Shown here: piece after piece, positions 7,807 through 15,498 of the stretch
How the letters are laid out: each line of letters begins with the position of its first letter
Numbering within the stretch: the first letter of the stretch is position 1
DNA from: JAFGMR01 sp964632755
GTDB lineage: Archaea; Halobacteriota; Methanosarcinia; Methanotrichales; Methanotrichaceae
Assembly (NCBI GenBank): GCA_964632755.1
Contig: CAZWDT010000010.1
Location: 1 to 47,116, forward strand
Reading direction: 5' to 3'
DNA: 47,116 nt
Notes under the pieces: generated by a model
Seen by the model: only the letters and a program-made list of their open reading frames with translations
The model's database searches: none
What the model was told of the DNA's origin: nothing
Translations under genes and position numbers: made by a program

Positions 7807-8742
7807 TCAGGCCCAAGGCTTAAAGGGCTCATCGCCGACAGGCAAGCCGTACATGCCTGCGCGAGAGGTCTTCAGACAGGTGCAATCGAAGATGCCACCA
7901 GCAGACCAGTCCTTCGTCTCGCTCGGGTTCATGTCGGCCCATCCACCGGAGCAGCAGGGCAGCCAGTCACTGGACGTCTTCTTCCAAGTGTATGGGACCT
8001 CCAGGGTCATGTTCTTCTCGATGTGATAGGTGCCAAAGTAGTCCTCATCGATCTCGATTGCCGGGTCTCTCCATGCAGTCTGCATGGCAAAGGTGTCGGG
8101 ATAGGCGGGAGTAAAGAGACCATAAGCGGCTTTGCTGAAGTCTGCCTGGAGAACGCCGAAGTGGATCTTACCGTCGGTGACGTCCTCGGTGACCTTGAGC
8201 TGCGTCACTCCCACACCCTGATGTTCTGGGTCGTAATTCTCGTACCACTTCTCCTTGGCCAGCACGTCCAGCTCCTTGTCTATGGCATGGGCGTACTCGA
8301 TCTCATGATGCATGGATGTTACGGCACGGTAGTTCTTGACCCAGGTCTTCTCCTTGAGCAGGGAGTCGAAGACGAGAGGCCTTCTCGCATAGTAGCCGGT
8401 CCCAATCGCCATGGTCATCGGAGAATAGACCATGATGTTGTCCTCCTTCATGGAGAGGCATGCGACGTGCTCATCGGTATCGTCCGCACTGCCGGACCGG
8501 AACCACTTATAGTAGTCCTGCGCAAAGATCTGGGAAGACGAGTCGATAGAGCCGCTCCCGTGCACGTAGTCCTTCATGGCCAAAGCGCCCATCTTTGCGT
8601 ACTTATAAGTCATGAAGTAACCATTCCCGTTGACGTCCTGCTCGAAGTTGAACGTCGTATTGTACTCCGTAGTCGTAGCAGCTAAGGCCGGCCCACACAC
8701 AACCGCGACCACTGCGAGCACTGCCAATAGAATTTTCCTCAA
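7807..8742 (-). CDS. Secreted protein of unknown function
   Basis: A 311-residue exported protein. Residues 1-21 form a clear signal peptide (MRKILLAVLAVVAVVCGPALA, cut after ALA). The mature part begins with a Thr/Asn-rich segment and has a KYAKMGALAMKDYVHGSGS motif, a Met/His patch (TSMHHEIEYAHAID) and a cluster of four cysteines near the C-terminus (CC at about 266 and CTC at about 287). There are no membrane spans after the signal. Beta-rich composition suggests a surface or extracellular role. I do not recognise the family. Strong TATA-like elements lie upstream (8811-8820 on this strand), it is followed directly by a terminator, and it appears monocistronic. Confidence 0.7.
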   Translation of the reverse strand: MRKILLAVLAVVAVVCGPALAATTTEYNTTFNFEQDVNGNGYFMTYKYAKMGALAMKDYVHGSGSIDSSSQIFAQDYYKWFRSGSADDTDEHVACLSMKEDNIMVYSPMTMAIGTGYYARRPLVFDSLLKEKTWVKNYRAVTSMHHEIEYAHAIDKELDVLAKEKWYENYDPEHQGVGVTQLKVTEDVTDGKIHFGVLQADFSKAAYGLFTPAYPDTFAMQTAWRDPAIEIDEDYFGTYHIEKNMTLEVPYTWKKTSSDWLPCCSGGWADMNPSETKDWSAGGIFDCTCLKTSRAGMYGLPVGDEPFKPWA

Positions 8743-9323
8743 ATCGTTCCCTCCATCTGGTGCTAAATATGAACCATCAATCCATGATCCTATCCTCTTT
8801 TGAGCAAACCACCTATTTTAATCTGTTGATTGCGGTTTATAAATAGGACGCTGCCCAAACGATGGACGAGAAAGCATCGATCCAAGGTAGCATCCGCCCT
8901 CGATAAGCCGCTATAGCTCCATGACGAGCCATCCGGCAGGATATATGGATACGATTTATAATATATTAGATGAAGTGAATCCCAATCCAAGGCTTCCGCC
9001 CCTGCTCGGCAAGCGGCTAACCAAAAGGTTAATACGTTAGAGGCTGAGAGAGTCTCGCGACATGTCCGCTCACGTCGATCTTTAGGAGGTCTGCCTTTTG
9101 GTATCTTTGATCTCATCTAGAACTTGGACTGGCAGGCGCATGACCGCCGTCCAAGTGATTGGTGCATCAAGGCCTTGCGCAGCCTCTGGAAGTTGGCATG
9201 AGGACATGGAAAACCCCAATCACGTATAGTGCCTGAAAGTTTTTCACCTAAGGGTGATTCGGTCCCGTTCAGGGGCCTGAGGTACCCCCAGCCGGACGGC
9301 TGGAAAAGGAGGATAAAAGGGGG
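8743..9323. other. Long intergenic region with TATA elements and a structured leader
   Basis: About 580 bases without a convincing gene; a 108-codon minus-strand frame here looks like random translation. A very good TATA box (TTTATAAATA, 8836-8845) and another AT-rich element (8950-8966) could drive an unannotated RNA. Close to the coiled-coil gene are three successive dyads: TCACC/GGTGA (9244-9257), TCAGG/CCTGA (9269-9280) and a perfect six-pair hairpin CCAGCC-GGAC-GGCTGG (9288-9303), five bases before the ribosome-binding site GGAGG (9308-9312). This suggests a structured 5' leader. Confidence 0.45.
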
Positions 9324-10184
9324 ATGCTGGCAGAACTGGAAGAGAAGAAGGCCAAGCTTAAGCAAGAGTCTTTTGGGTTCAAGGAGAAGCGCAGCCAACT
9401 TAACGCCGAGGCGAGCAAGTGGGCAGGCAAGAGAAATGAACTCAACAAGGGGACTAAGGAGCTTATAGAAAAGGCCCAGGAACTCAAGCTGCTTCGTGAT
9501 CAGTACAACAAGAACGTAGCTGAGGAGAAGCAGAAGAGGGACGAGTACAACGAGAAGACCAACGAGATCTACGCCAAGATTGACGAGATCCGCAAGAAAT
9601 ACAACCTCACCGGGGATCGATCGATAAAGGATCTGAGGAGAGAGATAGATCATCTCGAGTTCCGGCAGCAGACCGAGGTCCTCAGCCCCGACAAGGAGAA
9701 GCAGCTGGTCGATAAGATCTCATCCCTCCACTCGGAGTTCAAGGGCCGCAAGGAGCAGCTGGAGAAGAACGATGAGCTGCGCGAGCTGTTGGATGAAGCC
9801 CAGGCCCTGCGAGATAAGGCCTCTGAGTATCACGAAGAGGTCACAAAGTACGCCGAGCTTGCCCAGGAGTATCACGATAAGATGATCTCCACATTCAAGG
9901 AGGCGGATCAAACTCGAGCGGAGGCTGATGCGGCACACAAGGAGTTCGTGAAGGCTCAGGAGGCCGCAGACGAGCAGCACAAGGAGTTCATCAGGACGCA
10001 ACGGGAGATCCGCGACTTCGACAAGGTCATCATCGGTCTCCGAAAGAAGAACCGAGATACACGGGAGGATCGAGCAAAAGAGGTGGCCAAGCGCGAGGCA
10101 GAGGAGATAATGGACCACTTCAGGAATGGAGAGAAGCTGGATACGACAGACCTCCTCCGGCTACAGCGAGCAGGCCTCGTCTGA
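9324..10184 (+). CDS. Archaeal coiled-coil protein, COG1340-like
   Basis: A 286-residue highly charged protein that is almost continuous coiled coil, with heptad-like leucine spacing and long runs of Lys/Glu from residue 1 to about 260, and no signal peptide or membrane span. Its composition, the QLNAEASKWAGKRNELN opening and a segment on the pattern YNLTGDRSIKDLRREIDHLE match the conserved uncharacterised archaeal coiled-coil family COG1340. The role is unknown; a scaffold or SMC-like helper is possible but unproven. It has a strong ribosome-binding site behind a structured leader and a 9-bp terminator stem after it, so it is probably a single-gene transcript. Confidence 0.78.
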   Translation: MLAELEEKKAKLKQESFGFKEKRSQLNAEASKWAGKRNELNKGTKELIEKAQELKLLRDQYNKNVAEEKQKRDEYNEKTNEIYAKIDEIRKKYNLTGDRSIKDLRREIDHLEFRQQTEVLSPDKEKQLVDKISSLHSEFKGRKEQLEKNDELRELLDEAQALRDKASEYHEEVTKYAELAQEYHDKMISTFKEADQTRAEADAAHKEFVKAQEAADEQHKEFIRTQREIRDFDKVIIGLRKKNRDTREDRAKEVAKREAEEIMDHFRNGEKLDTTDLLRLQRAGLV

Positions 10185-10267
10185 GATCCGAATCCGGGCA
10201 GATATATGCCCACCCTTATTTTGTATTTTGGATCTAGATCCGTCTACTGATGATCAGAGCTGTGCCC

Positions 10268-10290
10268 TGGATGGCCCTCTTGGCCATCCA
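10268..10290 (+). terminator. Strong hairpin after the coiled-coil gene
   Basis: Nine-pair perfect stem (TGGATGGCC 10268-10276 with GGCCATCCA 10282-10290, five-base loop) between two same-strand genes. The U-tract is weak, so it may be a terminator or an mRNA 3'-end stabiliser. Confidence 0.55.
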
Positions 10291-10327
10291 TTAGCTTCTA
10301 ATAAAGGCCCTGCCAAACTAGGATCTC

Positions 10328-11008
10328 ATGAGGATCACCTGGCACGGCCATTCCTGTTTCGAGCTCATGGAGTCTCTGAACATCCTCGTGGACCCTTACA
10401 TCGAGAGGAATCCTGTAGCCAAGTGCAGCGTGGGCGACTTCAACCCCGACCTCATAGCGGTCACCCATGCCCACGCCGACCATCTGGGAAACGCGGGCGA
10501 TATAGCCAGGCGGACAGGCTGTCTGGTCATATCCAACCCCGAGGTGGCAAAGCACCTTGACAAAACGGGGGCTAGAGCGGAGGGGATGAACATCGGAGGT
10601 TCCTATTCGGTAAGCGATGTCCAGTTCCACATGACGCCTGCCCTCCACTCATCCGGGATGACCGAGATTGATCCGGGCATCTATGGGGGCGAGGCCGCGG
10701 GATTCGTGATAGACGACATAATTCGCATCTACCATGCGGGCGATACCGGCCTCTTTTCCGACATGCATTTGATTGGAGAGCTACTTCGCCCCCAGATCGC
10801 CATGTTGCCCATAGGAGGCCGATTCACGATGGGCCCAAGGGAGGCAGCGATGGCAACTGCCTGGATTCGGCCTGAGATCGCCATACCCATGCACTACAAC
10901 ACCTACAAGGCCATCGAGCAAGATCCAGCCGAATACCAGGAACTGGTGGAGACCCTTTGCGACACCGAGGTGCTGGTGCTGGATGTCGGCGAGAGCATAG
11001 AGTACTGA
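10328..11008 (+). CDS. UPF0173-type metal-dependent hydrolase
   Basis: A 226-residue metallo-beta-lactamase-fold hydrolase. The metal-binding HxHxDH motif is at residues 47-52 (THAHADHLGN), further ligands lie in TPALHSSG, YHAGDTGLF and PMHYNTY, all in the order expected of the UPF0173/YtkL family. The substrate in archaea is unknown. The N-terminal MRITWHGHSCF is diagnostic for this family. A TATA-like element (TTCTAATAAAGG) lies about 27 bases upstream of the ATG and no Shine-Dalgarno sequence is present, so the mRNA is probably leaderless. Confidence 0.88.
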   Translation: MRITWHGHSCFELMESLNILVDPYIERNPVAKCSVGDFNPDLIAVTHAHADHLGNAGDIARRTGCLVISNPEVAKHLDKTGARAEGMNIGGSYSVSDVQFHMTPALHSSGMTEIDPGIYGGEAAGFVIDDIIRIYHAGDTGLFSDMHLIGELLRPQIAMLPIGGRFTMGPREAAMATAWIRPEIAIPMHYNTYKAIEQDPAEYQELVETLCDTEVLVLDVGESIEY

Positions 11009-11062
11009 AAGCCCTCTTGCGACCGCAATCTTTTAAGCTACTGGTCCCTGGAAAGCCAAGGG

Positions 11063-11557
11063 ATGAAGTGGATTCGCCTTCACTGGGGACGGCCGATCGT
11101 GAGGGGAAAGGCGGAGTTCGTCTCTGCGCAAAAGGACCTCTCGAATAGCGAGGGGTGCACCATCCAAGCATTAAACGCCGATATGGTGGCAAGCGAAAGA
11201 CATGCCCTCTTCGCCGCGGAGAAGGCGGAGAAGGCCTTCCACGATGGAAGGAACGTGGCAAAAGACCTTGGAATGGAGATCCTCCGCTATGCCTCAGGGG
11301 AGCGACAGATCGGCAAGGCCTTATGGATGGGCGTATCCGATGAGACTCAGAGGGTCGCCATCATCACTGTGAGCTCGAAGGAGAAGGAGCCGAACCTTGA
11401 GGGCCTGATAGAGGATGACGCGATCGGGCCAAGGCCGCGGATGGACCTGATCAGGGAAGCCTTCAAGATATCGGAGGAGGAGATATCCGCGGTGGGCGAG
11501 GCCAAGATACCGGATCTGGTGCTGGAGAGGGTGGCTCTGGTCGACGCATATCGCTGA
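11063..11557 (+). CDS. cgi121: KEOPS complex subunit Cgi121
   Basis: Subunit of the KEOPS complex that makes the universal N6-threonylcarbamoyladenosine (t6A37) on ANN-decoding tRNAs; Cgi121 helps recruit tRNA and stabilise Bud32. The 164-residue protein shows the family features: LNADMVASERHALFAAEKA, the adjacent helix, and the signature ILRYASGERQIGKALWMG around residues 73-90, ending with a C-terminal helix carrying the VLERVALVDAY segment. A TATA-like CTTTTAAG lies about 30 bases upstream of the ATG, pointing to a leaderless transcript. The next gene begins nine bases downstream, so the two form a likely operon. Confidence 0.88.
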   Translation: MKWIRLHWGRPIVRGKAEFVSAQKDLSNSEGCTIQALNADMVASERHALFAAEKAEKAFHDGRNVAKDLGMEILRYASGERQIGKALWMGVSDETQRVAIITVSSKEKEPNLEGLIEDDAIGPRPRMDLIREAFKISEEEISAVGEAKIPDLVLERVALVDAYR

Positions 11558-11566
11558 GAGGATTGA

Positions 11567-12163
11567 ATGAACGAGGAGTTCTATACGAAGAAGCGTTGGT
11601 TGAATTGGATCAACAAAGTCAAGGAGAGCAACTTCAAACTGCCCGACATCGAGGAAGGGGATGTGGGAGCTGTATTCGTCTACATAATGGACGATGTGGT
11701 GCTCGCTTGCCTCAAGGTCCTCGCGAGATATAATAGGGGCATAATTACGGCGGACGAGGCGACCTCCACCATCGACGATATCAGAGAGATAGTGTTCGAG
11801 GAACACGACTCGCTTGGAGAGGATGCCGACATGATGCTGGATTCTCTGAAGACATCCCTTGCTGCGGTCTTTCACTCCTGCCAGAGAAGCATCGACGGCG
11901 ACTTCGATAAGAAGATCCCTGTCGCAGATCTTGTGGGAGAGGCCCTGGATGCCGAGACCGAAGAGGAGTTCGACCGAGCCCTCGATATAGTCAGCGAGGT
12001 TGGTGCGAGGGTGATCGGCGGCGAGGCCATGCCCGACCTCGGCGATATCCCTTACTGTATGGTAGCGGAGCTTCTCGACGGAGTGGATGCAATCTCTGCT
12101 GCGATGATAGGCGACGACTCCTATAAGGAAGACTACGGCGACGATGGCGATGAGAAGGCCTGA
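11567..12163 (+). CDS. DUF2150 family protein
   Basis: A 198-residue acidic protein matching the euryarchaeal DUF2150 family: the N-terminal FYTKKRWLNWINKVKESNFK block, the DVGAVFVYIMDDVVLACLKV helix, and the acidic GDDSYKEDYGDDGDEKA tail. No catalytic motifs, signal or membrane segments are evident; the function is unknown. It sits nine bases behind cgi121, so a role linked to tRNA modification or translation is possible but is only context-based. It converges on map with only one base between the stop codons. Confidence 0.75.
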   Translation: MNEEFYTKKRWLNWINKVKESNFKLPDIEEGDVGAVFVYIMDDVVLACLKVLARYNRGIITADEATSTIDDIREIVFEEHDSLGEDADMMLDSLKTSLAAVFHSCQRSIDGDFDKKIPVADLVGEALDAETEEEFDRALDIVSEVGARVIGGEAMPDLGDIPYCMVAELLDGVDAISAAMIGDDSYKEDYGDDGDEKA

Positions 12164-12164
12164 C

Positions 12165-13040
12165 TCAGCGGGTGATCACCTCAACGCCCCCCTCCATCAC
12201 GACCAAGGTATGCTCGGCCTGGGATACGAGGGCGCCTTCTGCCTCCCAGAGGATGGGATATCCATGTATCACGCCGCTTCTGAGCAGCTGGTTTAAGGCG
12301 TAATCGACCCTCTCCACGTTAAGCCATCGGCGGGCGAAGGGCAGTGTGCTGTACTTATCCTGAATATCCTTCATCAACTTGCGAGGGATGGCCGCCCTAA
12401 TGGGACGGCGAACGGAAAATCCAAATATCTCAGTCGTCGGCCCCTCGGTTATCCTCCCTGCGCCGTCCGTTGCGAAGGGCTCTATCGCGATTACGTCGCC
12501 AACCTCGAGCTCTACCCCCTTATCCACGGCGACGTTATGGATGCTGGGGTTGGCATGAGCCAGGTACCTCTCCAATCCGTGACCTGTAAGGTTGGCAACC
12601 GGCCTGTAGCCGTATCCAGTGATGACCTCCTCGATCGCCCTGCCGAACTCTGCGGTGTTTGCCCCTGGCGCGACTAGCTCGATTGCTGCATCCAAGGCGG
12701 CCTTGGAGGCCTCAACCAATTGGTCGTGGCCGCTCAGGTCGATCGTTATCGCCGAGTCTGCGATGTATCCATCCATATGCACCCCCACGTCGACCTTGAT
12801 CATCTGCTCGGAAAAGCAGCTCTCGTCTCCCGGAGAGGGTGTGTAGTGGGCAGCGATCCTGTCGAGCGATATGTTGCAGGGAAAGGCAGGCTTGCCCCCC
12901 AATCGATAGATCGAGGCCTCCACCGCCTCGGCCACCTCAAGAAGGGAGACTCCCACATCCACAATTGACCGCGCCTCCTCAAGGACCTGGCTCAGTATTC
13001 GTCCTGCTTGCCTATATTTCTCCAGAACAGCTTCATCCAT
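12165..13040 (-). CDS. map: Methionine aminopeptidase, type II
   Basis: Removes the initiator methionine from nascent proteins. The 291-residue protein has the M24 pita-bread fold with the dinuclear metal ligands in place: Asp in KVDVGVHMDGYIADSA (around residues 82 and 93), His in TGHGLERY (about 153), Glu in AIEPFATDG (about 187) and the C-terminal Glu in LVSQAEHTLVV. An insert of about 60 residues after the third ligand marks the type II (archaeal/eukaryotic) class. A GGAGG ribosome-binding site precedes the ATG. Confidence 0.93.
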   Translation of the reverse strand: MDEAVLEKYRQAGRILSQVLEEARSIVDVGVSLLEVAEAVEASIYRLGGKPAFPCNISLDRIAAHYTPSPGDESCFSEQMIKVDVGVHMDGYIADSAITIDLSGHDQLVEASKAALDAAIELVAPGANTAEFGRAIEEVITGYGYRPVANLTGHGLERYLAHANPSIHNVAVDKGVELEVGDVIAIEPFATDGAGRITEGPTTEIFGFSVRRPIRAAIPRKLMKDIQDKYSTLPFARRWLNVERVDYALNQLLRSGVIHGYPILWEAEGALVSQAEHTLVVMEGGVEVITR

Positions 13041-13080
13041 CGGACCGGAACCTCCTATGAACTAGTTCCCTTCGACAATA

Positions 13081-14220
13081 TCAGACGACAAGCCTCCGCT
13101 CGTAGACTGTGAGGTCTCGGCATCCGCCTTCCTCCACTACCACCAGATCTTCGAGCCTGATGCCACCAACCGACGGGTAATAGAGGCCGGGCTCGACCGT
13201 CACAACGTTTCCGGCGAGGAGCATCTCCCCTGCCTCGGAGATGGAGGGCGTCTCGTGGACCTCAAGGCCGACGCCGTGGCCGGTGGAGTGGATGTAGCCC
13301 ACTTTCTCCCTCTCGGGATATCCCATATCTCGAAAAGACTGGCATACGAGCTCATGGACCTCGCACCCTTCGATTCCGGACCGCAAAGCCCCTAGTCCCG
13401 CCGCCTGGGCCTGGAAGACTGCCTCATACATCTCCTCGATCTCCAAGGAGGCCTCGCCCCTGAGCATCGTCCGCGTCATATCGGCATAGTAGCGCGTCTT
13501 GCTGGATCGTGGAAAGATATCGATCACTATGGGCGAGTTGGCAGGCAATGGTCCGCTCCCCTGAAAGTGGGGATCGGCGGCCTTTTGCCCTCCGGCAACG
13601 ATCGTGCCATCTGCCTGGAAGCCTCGCGTAAGAAGGGAGACCTCGATTGCCCCCCTAACCCTCTCGGAGGTCAGGGGGCCTCTGTCATCCACGAGCATCT
13701 CGCCGCTTACCCTCGACCGCGAAATTAGCATCTCCGCGGTCCTCATGGCGTCCTCGCACGCCCTTTGGGCTTCCGTTATCGCCTCTATCTCCCCTGGTGA
13801 CTTGATCGACCTCATCTCCCTAATAGGGCTCTTCACAATGGAGACCTCGAACCTCTCCTCCAGGGCGCGACAGATGCCAACGGGAAAGCTATCCGGAATG
13901 GCCAGGCGGGACTGCCCTTGATCCTTTAGAAACTCCGCCAGAACCTCACCATACGCCCTTCTCGGATCGGATTTCAGGCGCTCCGTGATACCGTATTCCG
14001 ACGTGCTGAAGGCTGCGGAGGCAGTGGACTCCTTCCTCGCCCTCGATAGCTCCATCGAGGAGACGAGGATAGATACACTCTCGCAAGCGAGGAGCGCGAA
14101 GCGGTCGTGGGAGAGAAAGCGAGATAAGTAGTAGATATCAGGATGGCAGATGCTGTCGCCAACGAGGAGCAGGCCGTCGAGCCCCCTCTCCTTTAGAAAG
14201 TTCATTAAAAATGTTGACAT
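13081..14220 (-). CDS. Xaa-Pro peptidase of the M24 family
   Basis: A 379-residue M24B metallopeptidase with an N-terminal creatinase-like domain (residues 1-140) and a C-terminal catalytic domain. The metal ligands are visible in order: IVIDIFPRSS, ADMTRTM, HSTGHGVGLEVHE, VVTVEPGLY and GGIRLEDLVVVEEG. This is the usual set for Xaa-Pro dipeptidases or aminopeptidases; the exact substrate is unclear. It lies upstream of map and downstream of the GGGP synthase gene on the same strand with short gaps (seven and 40 bases), so all three may be co-transcribed. Confidence 0.85.
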   Translation of the reverse strand: MSTFLMNFLKERGLDGLLLVGDSICHPDIYYLSRFLSHDRFALLACESVSILVSSMELSRARKESTASAAFSTSEYGITERLKSDPRRAYGEVLAEFLKDQGQSRLAIPDSFPVGICRALEERFEVSIVKSPIREMRSIKSPGEIEAITEAQRACEDAMRTAEMLISRSRVSGEMLVDDRGPLTSERVRGAIEVSLLTRGFQADGTIVAGGQKAADPHFQGSGPLPANSPIVIDIFPRSSKTRYYADMTRTMLRGEASLEIEEMYEAVFQAQAAGLGALRSGIEGCEVHELVCQSFRDMGYPEREKVGYIHSTGHGVGLEVHETPSISEAGEMLLAGNVVTVEPGLYYPSVGGIRLEDLVVVEEGGCRDLTVYERRLVV

Positions 14221-14227
14221 GAGCGCC

Positions 14228-14992
14228 TTACTTGATGCCCTTGATCGCCCCGGAGAGCTCCCTTACGAAGGCGGTAATGTCGGAACAGCGCTCGACCGCA
14301 GTTCCAGTGACTATTATGTCCGCCCCGGCCCGGGCAAGATCTGCTGCCCTACTGCCGGTGATGATCCCGCCCCCAGCCACGACCAATACGTCGCCCATGG
14401 CCCCCTTGACCGCGCGGACCATCTCCGTCGGGACCGGCTCATCCGCTCCCGACCCCGCCTCTAGGTAGACGAGCCTCATTCCCAGGAACTTGCCTGCTAG
14501 AGCATAGGCCACCGCAAGCTCCGGCTTTCCCCTGGGAATCATCTTAGCATCGCCCACCCAGCCGACCGTCCCCCCAGGCTCTACGACAATATAGGCCATG
14601 GGGATGGGCTCGAGGCCGTACCTGTGGACCAAAGGGGCTCCAAGCGCTTGGTTCTCGATCAGGTAGCTGGAGGAGCGGGAGTTGAGAAGGCTCATGAAGA
14701 ATACCGCATCCGCACCGGGACAGAGCCCAGCTGTGCCGCTTGGAAATAAGATCACGGGGAGGTCGACTTCCTCCTTGATGGCATGAACTGTGTTCTCCAA
14801 GCAGGATCCGCTCGCCCCGATCGATCCCCCAACCATGATGCCATCCGTCCCGCCCTCGAGAGCGGCATGTGCCATCGCCGCCGCTTCCCGGGGCTCTTGC
14901 GAGTCGGGATCGATCAATGTAAGATGGGCAGAACCTGTTACCGCCACCACTCTCTTGATGCGCTCCTCCGTTCGGCCGATTCTTGCGATCAT
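14228..14992 (-). CDS. Geranylgeranylglyceryl phosphate synthase
   Basis: Couples geranylgeranyl diphosphate to sn-glycerol-1-phosphate, the first committed step of archaeal membrane lipid synthesis. A TIM-barrel protein with LTLIDPDSQEP (early phosphate/Mg site), DGIMVGGSIG, VILFPSGTAGLCPGADAVFF, YIVVEPGGTVGWVGDA, YLEAGSGADEPV and VVAGGGIITGSRAA, all typical of the group II GGGPS family. I place the start at ATG 14992 (MIARIGRTEERIKRV, 254 residues) because the alternative GTG at 15010 lies inside the terminator of the upstream L40e gene. Confidence 0.9.
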   Translation of the reverse strand: MIARIGRTEERIKRVVAVTGSAHLTLIDPDSQEPREAAAMAHAALEGGTDGIMVGGSIGASGSCLENTVHAIKEEVDLPVILFPSGTAGLCPGADAVFFMSLLNSRSSSYLIENQALGAPLVHRYGLEPIPMAYIVVEPGGTVGWVGDAKMIPRGKPELAVAYALAGKFLGMRLVYLEAGSGADEPVPTEMVRAVKGAMGDVLVVAGGGIITGSRAADLARAGADIIVTGTAVERCSDITAFVRELSGAIKGIK

Positions 14993-15008
14993 GGGAATAA
15001 TCGTGGAC

Positions 15009-15029
15009 AAAAGCCCCGTTGAGGGGGCT
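15009..15029 (-). terminator. Terminator of rpl40e
   Basis: Stem AGCCCC/GGGGCT (15024-15029 with 15012-15017) followed by a short U run on the minus strand just after the rpl40e stop codon. Confidence 0.6.
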
Positions 15030-15037
15030 ATTCTAGT

Positions 15038-15184
15038 CTATCCTCTGCTCTCCTTGGACTTCATCCTCAGCCCCTCGTAACCGCACTTGCGACAGCGAGT
15101 GGACTTAACTGGGTTGCGTGCATTGCATCGCATACAGATCTTCATGTTTAATATGCGATTTTCAGCCTCGGGAAACCTGGCCAT
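15038..15184 (-). CDS. rpl40e: 50S ribosomal protein L40e
   Basis: A 48-residue ribosomal protein, short enough to be missed by length cut-offs. It reads MARFPEAENRILNMK, then a zinc ribbon with four cysteines spaced as CMRC and CRKC (residues 17, 20, 31 and 34), then a basic tail ending KSKESRG. This matches archaeal L40e, a large-subunit zinc protein that in eukaryotes is fused to ubiquitin. The ATG is preceded by a GGAGAGG ribosome-binding site, and a terminator hairpin follows the stop. It lies 78 bases downstream of the tRNA-Ser gene on the same strand. Confidence 0.93.
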   Translation of the reverse strand: MARFPEAENRILNMKICMRCNARNPVKSTRCRKCGYEGLRMKSKESRG

Positions 15185-15264
15185 AATATTTTCCTCTCCT
15201 AACCCCCGCCTTCGAGATTGCCGGAATCCTTTGGATATCGGCTTGCCGGCAGCGGAGGTGATGG

Positions 15265-15415
15265 CGCCGGGGTTGGGATTTTCATGGAGGAACTATGGCG
15301 TTGCCCCCAATTTGAACCCAAGCGTCCCAGAAGGGACAACAGGTCTCGAGCCTGCCGCGTATGAACTCTCAATCGCCCGCTGGCGAGGAAGAATTGTCCG
15401 CTCTGCCACCCCGGC
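15265..15415 (-). tRNA. tRNA-Ser(CGA) with two non-canonical introns
   Basis: Decodes UCG. On the minus strand the acceptor strands GCCGGGG (15415-15409) and CCCCGGC (15272-15266) pair perfectly, with discriminator G at 15265 followed by encoded CCA. The anticodon arm is GCAGG-CTCGAGA-CCTGT (anticodon CGA, 15348-15346), with no insertion in the anticodon loop. A five-pair variable-arm stem (GTCCC/GGGAC) marks a class II serine tRNA. The T stem TTGGG/CCCAA is split by a 32-nt insert (15310-15279). It shows a model bulge-helix-bulge: helix TTCA/TGAA, both bulges AAT, and an inner stem TGGGGG/CCTCCA. A second insert of about 33 nt splits the D arm (about 15393-15359), with helix GGAC/GTTC, bulges AAT and ATA, and an inner hairpin. 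The D-arm splice sites are uncertain by two bases. Confidence 0.88.
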
Positions 15416-15439
15416 CCGAGGTTCCCTCATGCATCACCT

Positions 15440-15450
15440 GATTTAAAACT
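15440..15450 (-). promoter_or_regulatory. TATA box for tRNA-Ser
   Basis: Minus-strand AGTTTTAAATC centred about 28 bases upstream of the predicted tRNA 5' end. Confidence 0.6.
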
Positions 15451-15463
15451 GTTTCTGCTGGGC

Positions 15464-15473
15464 AAGGTTTATC
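15464..15473 (+). promoter_or_regulatory. TATA box for the malic enzyme gene
   Basis: AAGGTTTATC about 29 bases before the ATG, which has no Shine-Dalgarno sequence; this suggests a leaderless transcript. Confidence 0.55.
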
Positions 15474-15498
15474 TGGGCTCGAATCGTCGACCTCGTCG

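Noticed and set aside
8790..9116. 108-codon minus-strand frame in the intergenic region
   Set aside because: No ribosome-binding site, no family features, composition like random translation of AT-rich control DNA.
15262..15415. Reading the tRNA-Ser locus as a tRNA pseudogene
   Set aside because: All stems, the anticodon loop, the variable arm and an encoded CCA are intact once the two inserts are removed, and both inserts carry splicing-type motifs.
15087..15446. 119-codon plus-strand frame
   Set aside because: It covers the antisense of rpl40e and the tRNA-Ser gene; both are much better supported.
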